This document shows, piece by piece, positions 56,319 to 64,000 of a DNA stretch of 64,000 nt (positions are counted from its first letter, which is position 1; each line of letters opens with the position of its first letter). A program made the translations under genes and the position numbers. The stretch is from Aphrocallistes beatrix (Eukaryota > Porifera > Hexactinellida > Sceptrulophora > Aphrocallistidae). The DNA lies in the NCBI GenBank assembly GCA_963281255.1, contig OY725488.1:11381524-11445523 (forward strand). The letters are read 5' to 3'. Below the pieces are notes generated by a model. It saw only the letters and a program-made list of their open reading frames with translations. It did not search any database and was not told where the DNA came from.

Positions 56319-56639
56319 TATATATTAATCGAGTTTTAATATTAAGGATAAATCTTTTTAAAATTGATTTTTTTAATGTCAAAGGTACATACCAATTCCA
56401 CTGATATTATCATACGTATAGCTGCATTTAAGATGAAATATTTAATTAATTATAGTCATAGAAGAGTTGCTTATATACTTGGTAAATGCTCTTGACTGTT
56501 ACAAGTACGTATATGGTACATTCTCTATTAATACTACTAGTCATCCATTTTAGAGATGATGTATTCTACTCGTGTGTTCCAATCTCAGTTTTGTAGGTGA
56601 GGATATTTTACATTTCCATATGACGTATTATCTTTTAGT

Positions 56640-57471
56640 CACATCATTTACGAATGACCATGACATTCTACTAAGGCAATTAGTCTCCTTGACAGCAGGA
56701 TAGGTAGACTTGGGTGGTCTATCCGCATAGTTCCGACGTCTAATCGTGTTCTTGCCTTCTCTCCACGCAGCTTCCTCTTGCTTAGTATGGTGCTCCACGT
56801 GTGGCTCGTTCTGCTTAAGACCTCTTCGCTCTCACTCTTCATACATTCTTGTATCCTCTCGCTCGCTCTCACGGTTCAAGTCCTTGTTACCCGATCGAGT
56901 GCTAAGCCTCGTTGGGTGATAATTATCTACGTACATAACGATAAAATCCATCACAATGGGTTTTGTGTCCTCGTCTGGGCCGCTATCCACTCTTTCAGGG
57001 ATTCTGTGCTGGCATCTGACTGCTCAGTTCAAGGAAAGCCATTCTCAAGGAGCCTCTGCTGCCATCGCGACGGCACGTAGCTCATAGAAGTAATCGACTG
57101 AACTCTGCTGACATAGCGTGAGTAACACCTGTCGAAGGTCAATAGAGGATCAGACATCTGATTAGAGCTTGAACAGCGGTTCTAAGACCCTGACTCGCAT
57201 ACTATATATTTAACAGTTCCTCACTCCACTGGCCTGCGGAAACATAAGCAGGTAGAAATCCTATCACTAGTTTTGTCCCCCTTCCTGTGTCAATAGTGTC
57301 GCCACTGCGGGTCAGAAAAATTTCTCCCAATTCACTATTCTCCCGCCAGCTGGAGTGGGAATGTTAAGGTTTAGCCACCGTCCGTGCTGTAGTTTTCTTA
57401 ATTTATGTGAAAAATGGTTAAGAAACTAAGTGGAAAGAACAATACATGAATTTCTGATCCTAAATAATGGG
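56640..57471 (-). repeat. Right arm of the inverted duplication, inner part (gypsy gag)
   Basis: Reverse complement of about 8250-9020, carrying the same gag-region remnant (SESEEVLSRTSHTWST, SKRKLRGEKARTRLDVGT). Homology ends near 56715. It is interrupted at 57471 by the Mutator-type transposon and resumes at 62442. Confidence 0.8.
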
Positions 57472-58150
57472 ACGAGTGTGAAGTTGGCAGCGAAAACAGG
57501 AGCAAATTCGAGCACCATGCAACATAGCATAATTCACCGCCCAAAGGTCGAAGGAAGATTTCCTTTGGTGAAAAGATACCTTGCCAGTGGTACATTCACT
57601 ATTTACAATTATTAACTAATTCGACCCCGGATGACCACATGATGACGTTGCAAAAATGACAATTATCTGCTATTTTCTCAATAGGACCAAACTGAGCACG
57701 CTTTGAAGAGCTATTATTCGGTAACCAGCCTACGGAGAAACATTTCCTTGTAGGTGGAGATACCTTACCTGCGGTATATCTCTTCATTCCATTTTTTAAT
57801 CAATTGGATCCCGGATGACCACATGATGACGTTGCAAAAATGACAATTATCTGCTATTTTCTCAATAGGACCAAACTGAGCACGCTTTGAAGAGCTATTA
57901 TTCGGTAACCAGCCTACGGAGAAACATTTCCTTGTAGGTGGAGATACCTTACCTGCGGTATATCTCTTCATTCCATTTTTTAATCAATTGGATCCCGGAT
58001 GACCACATGATGACGTTGCAAAAAATGACAATTATCTGCTATTTTCTCAATAGGACCAAACTGAGCACGCTTTGAAGAGCTATTACTCGGTAACCAGCCT
58101 ATGGGAAACATTTCCTTGTGGGTGGAGGTACCTTCGAACCGACCCCACAG
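57472..58150. repeat. Left TIR of the Mutator-type element with three 184-bp units
   Basis: Unique tip 57472-57626, then tandem units beginning CCGGATGACCACATGATGAC at 57627, 57811 and 57995. The right TIR has about one and a half of the same units. Confidence 0.85.
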
Positions 58151-58886
58151 TATTCAGAATCAAATTAGCCCACAATACATTAACCTTATATAAAACGCAC
58201 ACTTCAGAAACAACTTTTACATAGGCTTTTTTGCGGCACTTATTCTTTGCGAATTCATCAATTACATGGAACTATTGATAACAAATTTTAATATAATGAA
58301 GTACCCCATTACCCTTCAAAAATCTTCATGTTACTCCATTTGGGGTAATCACCCCTGGGTTGGGAACCCTTAGCTGGTATTGTATAATCGAGTATGTTCA
58401 ACCTCCCCCTCTTACTGTGGCGGGCCCTTTCTGTTTTGCTCTTTGCGAATCTACAAGAGATATTTCTCCTATTTTAGTAAAGTCTGATATTACTCCGGTC
58501 CGGTGTATTTGTATTACTTCTTAAACTATTTGAAGTAGTCATCTACTTTTGAAGATAATGTTCTAACAAATCCTTAAAATGACAATGCTTGCAATATCAT
58601 AGGTTAATTTCATCATACATTAATAACAATATCATGTTGTCATTCAATTGTGGTCAAGCTAAATAAAAATAGATACTATGTATTACAATATTAATTAATA
58701 TGGGTTTGATGTTTTATACGGCTCATTTCAATAAGTATTTGTTACATATATTACAATATATTCAAATAACTTGATGGTATATATATAATTGGAATCTATT
58801 CATTAACATAATTACTTCAAGTGTTCATTTCTTCCGATCCTTTTGCATTTTCTTGTCTGAATAAGATTTCTTTCGAGTTTCTCTAA

Positions 58887-59164
58887 ATGGGAAATAATCT
58901 TGATGCAATGCTGCTGCTCTTGTGTGGTGATGTAGAGCTTAACCCAGGCCCTTTAGCACGTAAGTTAGATCATTTCAGAATTGTCATTTAAGTATATTCC
59001 ATATCTTGATCATTTAATATTCCTTTTTAGTTGCTAAGGAAAATTTAATAGGCAAAAGCATTCCTGAAAAATTTGAACAAGCAATAGCAAGACTAAACAT
59101 TCCATGGCCTGAAATCCGATCCAAGCTCAAAACATGTAATTGGCGCGAGGGGTTCATTAGCTAA
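58887..59164 (+). CDS. 2A-like peptide leader of the transposon ORF
   Basis: ATG at 58887 opens MGNNLDAMLLLLCGDVELNP followed by GP; GDVELNPGP (residues 14-22) is an exact match to the 2A consensus D(V/I)ExNPGP, at which ribosomes skip the Gly-Pro bond. The preceding leucine run resembles a short signal peptide. A 71-bp intron (58960-59030; C|GTAAGT ... TTTTTAG) follows two codons later, and exon 2 adds 44 residues (ENLIGKSIPEKFEQ ... CNWREGFIS) to a stop at 59162. The transposase ORF starts at 59166 in the +1 frame. A one-base change at TAAA would fuse them, so this was probably the N-terminus of the transposase polyprotein. 2A at N-termini is known from some retrotransposons and invertebrate NLR-type proteins. 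Confidence 0.7.
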
Positions 59165-59165
59165 A

Positions 59166-60443
59166 ATGATACTCAACAAGAATAGACCAGCATTGAGGAA
59201 AAAAATAATGCATTTTTGGAAAAATAATAATTCAAAAATTCAGGACAAAGTAACCTCGCTAAAAGATGCGATAGACTTCCCCTATTGTGAGGAGATCAAA
59301 TTAATTGTTAGTTTCGACAGATCTAATTTGGGTTCTCGTTTCTTTTCTACAATTCAACAATCACAAGCAGAAGAAACATCTTTTAATTCACAATTATTAC
59401 AACAATGCCCCCTATCATCAAACATTATCAGTGATGAATCTGAAATTAGCATATGTGATGCTCATATTTTGGATAAGAGCTCAGAACAAACCAACCAATT
59501 TTTTCTCACCCTTCAAGAGTGGAATTGCATTAAACCAAGGGTTAGCTGTAACAAATTAAGTAATTGGACCTATGTTTTTAACCAGAAACTCAGCGTTTTT
59601 TATCCATATTGTGTTATCAAATTTCTATATCACAGAATTAATAATGATTCGAAATTTCGCAATTCTCCCTTCTTATTAGCTCAAGCGGTTTGCAAGTTTA
59701 AAAATTGCATGAAATTTTCACTTTGGATAGCTGAAACGCCTAATTTCGAAGGTTTTGATAGTTTAACTGTGAACATTAACGCTCATGGCTTTCTATCAGA
59801 TGAACATTTTGATCACAAAACTGCATACAGTCGTAAAATATCAGGTGAACAGCGAGAAAATTTAGGCAGAGAGATATTAAGTAGTTCAGCCATTAATTAT
59901 CACTATGATCTTTTCAAGAAGTCGAATAATTTAGAATCTGCCCAACATGGAAATATGAGTCAATTACATTCACAATCCATCCTAAGGAAAATAAAGTCAC
60001 AACATTTAGCAAAGAAGCGGTTCGATAATGACATGTGGCAGGATATTGTAATCACCAAAAAAACATATGATAGTGCTATAAAAGAGAAAGTTATAGATGG
60101 ATGTATGCAATTGATATCAAGGTATCCCATTATCATACACATGTATACCGAAGAACAGATTCTTGTCTTAAAATCGATAGCAAAGTCTAATTTAATCTTG
60201 CATTTAGATGCAACTGGATCTGTAGTTAGAAAGATAGACCAGTTTCAAAAGAAATTTTTATATTATGCTTTAACTTTACAACATCCACAAATGAAAATAA
60301 GTCCAACCCCCCTTGCTGAGATGCTAAGTAGCAACCATACTAATGTTGAAATTACATATTTTTTACACAAATGGATTTATGATGTAAAATTGATACGTAT
60401 TGAAGCACGATATCTGCCCTACTCAAATCGAAGTCGATTTTAG
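59166..60443 (+). pseudogene. Mutator-type transposase, N-terminal part and first catalytic Asp
   Basis: Open frame of 425 residues. A Cys/His-rich region (FYPYCVIKFLYHRI ... CKFKNCMKFSLW, residues 145-190) may be a zinc-binding DNA-recognition domain. Near residue 348 is LHLDATGSVVRKI, which fits the first Asp of an RNase H-like DDE transposase. It continues with FLYYALTLQHP and SPTPLAEMLSSNHTNVEITY. The frame is lost near 60397, just before the second catalytic motif, which continues in the frame at 60400. Confidence 0.7.
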
Positions 60444-60807
60444 TTGGGCGATGTTTCATGGTATCTCCAAAGTTTTTAATAAAGAACAACTTGAAGAATA
60501 CCTAAATGCTAGTTGGAATCTAATCCATGTCTCCAAATCTGATTTTGATAAAGATAGAAGTGTATTTCACATATGTTCGGCACATCTATTACACCGAATT
60601 AGTTATAAACTTGAACGAAACATCAAACCGACTAAACATATGAAAAGAATGATACTGTATGTAATGGCTCGACTAATATCATGCACAAGTTTCAACGACT
60701 TCGAACAACTTTTCACTGCTCTCTGTATGTTGTGTTTAGCTAAAAAAACATATCCAGAAATCAATCCTTATGTTAGCAAAATTGAAAATACAGAGAAGAA
60801 GAAGTAA
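60400..60807 (+). pseudogene. Mutator-type transposase, second catalytic Asp region
   Basis: Carries CPTQIEVDFSWAMFHGISKV near its start (Asp at about 60436, candidate second catalytic residue), then an insertion-like helical region with a CSAHLLHRISYK stretch similar to the C/H motif between D2 and E of MULE transposases. It runs to KIENTEKKK and a stop; homologous text continues in other frames (FIDEIDEELPNEFED, TFLVTYYMPI) until 61060. Confidence 0.65.
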
Positions 60808-61061
60808 ACTATTAATTTGATTTCATTGATGAAATCGACGAAGAACTCCCAAATGAATTTGAAGATGGAAATACTTATAAAAATAAGTCACCTTTCGGAA
60901 GATATTTCGATAATCTGTTGAAGAACTGTCAAAATATGATTGATAAATTAGATAGAAAACATAATACAACATATTTTGAAGAAAACGAAACATACTTCCT
61001 ACCTGCTTTGCCTACTTTTCTCGTCACATACTATATGCCAATTTGACCTCTATGGAGCAGT

Positions 61062-61697
61062 TTGATACTAGGGCCAGTCATCTCTCCAGGTGAGGCTAAT
61101 GTACGACATAGTAATGCAATCGTCGAGAGTTGGATGAAAATTGTTAAAGCAAATATCCTTAATGGCGAGACTAAACTAAGAGCAGGGGATTTCTTAAGAA
61201 AAATGCGTGAAGGCCTTGAAGGGAGGATTAGTGCTTTTACTTTTGCTTCATTAGATACTTCATTAGTTGAAGAGACGTGGCAAAAACGCAAGGGAAACAA
61301 AAGGACATATTTTAAAAAAAGTATCTCTCCAAATTTACTTCGTTTTAATGCAAAAAGGAATAGCGAGAGTCTCAAATTAATATCTGAAAAATTCGAGCCT
61401 ATTCCTAGCCTGAGCAAAAAAAGGTGTATTAAGCAAAGAAAAAGCAATAAAAGTAAAACAATAAAGAGAAGTCAGAAACAAATCATTGGTGCCATAAAAA
61501 CTGTTAAGGGCATTAATACAGAATTATCAAGCGATGACAGTATCTTTTTTGATAACGACCCCAAAAGCATTACATTTTACAATCACGGGAAATTTGCCCC
61601 AGTCGATCAAATTTGGCAAAAAACAAATGTAAGATATTTAAATTATCTTATGTTAAAGGCGGAATTTATTGTAATGAATCCAAAGAACCAAATTTAG
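61062..61697 (+). pseudogene. Mutator-type transposase, catalytic Glu region and basic tail
   Basis: Reads LILGPVISPGEANVRHSNAI then VESWMKIVKANIL; N-A-I-V-E-S resembles the N..E motif with the catalytic Glu (residue 22). A 40-residue very basic stretch follows (KKRCIKQRKSNKSKTIKRSQ), perhaps nuclear or DNA-binding. An A-run near 61617-61622 appears one base short, which throws the frame off the OTU domain that follows. Confidence 0.65.
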
Positions 61698-61993
61698 AAA
61701 TTAGAGAATTGAGGCCTTCTAAAGAAAAAAGAATTTCTCCTGATGGGAATTGTCTTTTCAGTTCACTCTCTTATGTTATCACTGGTAGCGATCATTTTCA
61801 CAAAGAAATTAGGGAAATGTTAGTAGAAAATATGAAAGGGGATTTTAGAGAAATATGCAATAATTATTGTTACTCGAACAAAGATCTATTATCAAAAGGG
61901 CAGTGCTATTCCATAGAACAATACATTAAAGCAAGCATGATTGATCGTGTTGGCTCCTGGGGGACGGACATGGAACTATTCTTAGCTAGCTAA
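61613..61993 (+). pseudogene. OTU cysteine-protease domain of the transposon, C-truncated
   Basis: FKLSYVKGGIYC, then SPDGNCLFSSLSYVITGSDH gives the OTU signature with catalytic Asp44 and Cys47, followed by KEIREMLVENM and VGSWGTDMELFLAS. OTU proteases normally end about 40 residues later with the catalytic His; here a stop comes first, just before the right TIR, so the His is absent. OTU enzymes cleave ubiquitin-type conjugates or act as polyprotein proteases; in transposons the role is not settled. Confidence 0.75.
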
Positions 61994-62003
61994 GTAAATA
62001 ATA

Positions 62004-62432
62004 TGTTTATCTTTAAGGTATGCTCAGTTTGGTCCTATTGAGAAAATAGCAGATAATTGTCATTTTTTGCAACGTCATCATGTGGTCATCCGGGATCCAA
62101 TTGATTAAAAAATGGAATGAAGAGATATACCGCAAGTAAGGTATCTCCACCCACAAGGAAATGTTTCCCCGTAGGCTGGTTACCGAATAATAGCTCTTCA
62201 AAGCGTGCTCAGTTTGGTCCTATTGAGAAAATAGCAGATAATTGTCATTTTTGCAACGTCATCATGTGGTCATCCGGGGTCGAATTAGTTAATAATTGTA
62301 AATAGTGAATGTACCACTGGCAAGGTATCTTTTCACCAAAGGAAATCTTCCTTCGACCTTTGGGCGGTAAATTATGCTATGTTGCATGGTGCTCGAATTT
62401 GCTGCTGTTCTCGCTGCCAACTTCACACTCGT
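62004..62432. repeat. Right TIR of the Mutator-type element
   Basis: Reverse complement of the left TIR with about 1.4 of the 184-bp units; ends ...CCAACTTCACACTCGT. The tips differ from each other at only a few bases, which suggests fairly recent insertion. Confidence 0.85.
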
Positions 62433-62441
62433 AATAATGGG

Positions 62442-64000
62442 GCATGCCTAATTTCAGGGACGAAACCGTCCCGAAAAATCTAGATACCTAATTAACTACA
62501 TTAACAACTCGTACTACTAGCTCGTGGGTGCAGACTAAGCAACCAATTGAAGAGGTACTAAAAAGTCCATTGCACATGCGCAATCGTCACACTGCGGATG
62601 ATCAATTGACCAATTGCGATTTGAGTACGATGTAACAGGCTATACTTCTGCAACCACTCACTCGATCGGGATGGCATTTGGTATATTGTAGTAGCCTAGG
62701 AGGCAAGGGCGTAGGGAGGGTCAGGGGGAAGTTGCCCCGCTGGCTGGATAAAGCCCCTCCTACAAAAATGCCTTGCAATGTCCAAGCTAGGAGGTTTCTG
62801 CTATTTCGATGATATCTCAATCTGAGTTTTGGATATAACGGGCGATGAAGTTCGTCACCTATGTACCAGGTTGAAGAGGTTAGTTGATTTTAATAACGGA
62901 GCAGCAAAACATCACTGAATTCCACATTGAGAAAAGTCACCTGGTTGATGAGGTTAGATAGTCGATTATATAGTGACATCTTATGTACGTATATTAAAAC
63001 ATAGAATTTGTTGGGATTTTATTGTTTTATTTGTTCGAATTGATTGAAGAATGAAAATTATCATGTAGGTGTAAATGATGAATCTACGAATAAGTTCTAA
63101 GTTATCAGCGACGGAGCACGGTTTTAGAAGTAGTCCGGTTTTTGCGGAACCAACCGAATCAGTTTTAAAGGTTCTCCGGTATAACAGGAACAAACTGGTG
63201 TCACCTTGAAAACTGGTCCGGTTAAAACCGCAAAAAACTGTACCAGTGGCGCTGGGCCAGATTCTCAGTGAAATTTTCACACCTCTGCAGAAAAATGAAA
63301 AACATTTTTCACACCTTTCCTATACATTATACATGACTTCACTTTCTTTCTTTCTCAGGTCTAAAAAAATTTATCAGTGACAATTTCATACTTCGATATA
63401 TGTCTTCAGTATCCGTTCCATTCAAGAATATTGTGTTGTATCTATAGTACAGAATGAAACGATTATAATATTTAGATGCGACACATCAATCATTGAATTA
63501 AAACTCACATACGGAATTCATGTTCCAAGTTCCAAGACTCAAGTACTGGGATAATTAACCAAAGTGGACAAATCCCGACGAACACTGGAGCAGATAAACC
63601 GACGGAGGAGCCCGAGAAGGCGAGACCGCGGTTGGAAGGAACGGCGGTGTTCAAGGAGAAGTTGGGAGAGCTGAAAGGGAAACTGAAACCGACTGAGACA
63701 GTGGTGCGTGAGGGCCGGTCATTCCTGGGCTAAGCCTAACTCCGGAGCCGCCGGACGGCAGTACAATATCGGGGATGAAGAGCAGAAGAAAGAGTTCGTC
63801 GACTCTCCGCGAGAGCTGAGTCGGAAGGTGGACCAGGTGGCGGAGTGGATTCGGAAAGGGAAGCATGTGGTCTTCTTCACGGGGGCTGGCATCAGTACGA
63901 GCGCTGGCATTCCTGACTTCAGGAGTGGAATGGATACTATGCTGGAGACGGGTTAGTTTCAGTGCAGCTCCTGTGGGAGATGCCCTATGGCATGGACGAC
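62442..64000 (-). repeat. Right arm of the inverted duplication, outer part
   Basis: Reverse complement of left-arm blocks: 62510-62560 matches 8165-8230; 62600-62880 matches 7110-7370; 62950-63050 matches 6505-6640; 63390-63956 matches 5146-5745. The duplication may continue beyond the window. Confidence 0.75.
63440..63956 (+). pseudogene. Second sirtuin N-terminal exon with 5' flank
   Basis: Gives KEFVDSPRELSRKVDQVAEW then KGKHVVFFTGAGISTSAGIP, DFRSGMDTMLETG and a GT donor at 63957. The NAD-binding GAGIS motif and FRSG are intact in this copy, unlike 5146-5745. The upstream linker text (GTAVFKEKLGELKGKLKPT) is in another frame, and one further base is missing in the GAGGGCC region compared with the left copy. 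No in-frame ATG is visible in the exon. The rest of this gene would lie beyond the window. It may be functional if another first exon supplies the start. Confidence 0.65.

Larger units (their letters stand above)
57472..62432 (+). mobile_element. Mutator-type (MULE) DNA transposon with 2A peptide and OTU domain
   Basis: 4961 bp, bounded by a perfect 9-bp target duplication AATAATGGG (57463-57471 and 62433-62441) and long TIRs starting ACGAGTGTGAAGTTGGCAGC. The TIRs contain tandem 184-bp units. In between, on the plus strand: a short 2A-bearing reading frame, a DDE-type transposase in pieces, and an OTU cysteine-protease domain. Nine-base duplications, long TIRs and an OTU domain fit the Mutator superfamily; OTU-bearing animal MULEs have been called Phantom, and assignment to that group is an inference. 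Inserted in an inverted-duplication arm; the empty site is visible at 8250-8270. Confidence 0.85.

Noticed and set aside
57599-57971. Two identical 60-residue ORFs (MKRYTAGKVSPPTRK...)
   Set aside because: They come from the 184-bp tandem units in the transposon TIR, repeated again in the right TIR, and are not genes.
1-64000. tRNA and rRNA genes
   Set aside because: No sequence with a full tRNA T-loop, anticodon arm and acceptor stem, and no rRNA-like block, was noticed on either strand.

Overview
This is a eukaryotic, AT-rich, transposon-dense stretch. Genes are split by very short phase-1 GT-AG introns (45, 56 and 71 bp are visible). The protein families suggest an invertebrate, most likely a sponge: coiled-coil RING-IBR-RING proteins, a very-large-GTPase (VLIG/GVIN-like) protein, a SIRT6/7-class sirtuin, gypsy, P-element, mariner, hAT and Mutator-type transposons, and an N-terminal 2A-like peptide. 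The sponge call is my inference; no species-specific marker is visible.

Layout. 1-5.8 kb: a minus-strand sirtuin gene with an intact C-terminal exon and a broken first exon, and repeats between them. 5.1-9.0 kb: left arm of an inverted duplication whose right arm lies at 56.6-64.0 kb and carries a second sirtuin first exon on the plus strand. 8.3-16.3 kb: decayed gypsy gag-pol copies in series, one split by a 518-bp MITE. 17.6-20.8 kb: a decayed P-element/THAP9-like transposon with recognisable terminal inverted repeats. 20.8-23.4 kb: two minus-strand coiled-coil/RBR genes. 24-28.7 kb: an undescribed multi-pass membrane protein gene, its inverted and frameshifted paralogue, and a third relic. 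29-31 kb: repeats and a beta-propeller-like ORF. 31-38 kb: gypsy relics, a fold-back element built from the palindrome AGCGCATGCGCT, and a 1.46-kb inverted-repeat element. 38.2-45.7 kb: a third coiled-coil/RBR locus whose two exons are about 6.5 kb apart, the gap filled with nested transposons. 48.3-53.1 kb: a VLIG-like GTPase gene in three long ORFs. 53.8-56.3 kb: MITEs. 57.5-62.4 kb: a nearly complete Mutator-type DNA transposon with a perfect 9-bp target duplication, tandemly repeated TIRs, a 2A-like peptide at the start of its coding region, a decayed DDE transposase and an OTU-protease domain.

How the pieces fit. The host genes that can be recognised (RBR-type ubiquitin ligases, a dynamin-like large GTPase, a propeller protein) belong to families used in cell-autonomous defence and ubiquitin signalling in animals; co-function here is only suggested by proximity. 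Most copies carry a break (frameshift, lost domain or lost catalytic residue), so this looks like a locus of recently duplicated, decaying gene family members. Some breaks could be assembly errors.
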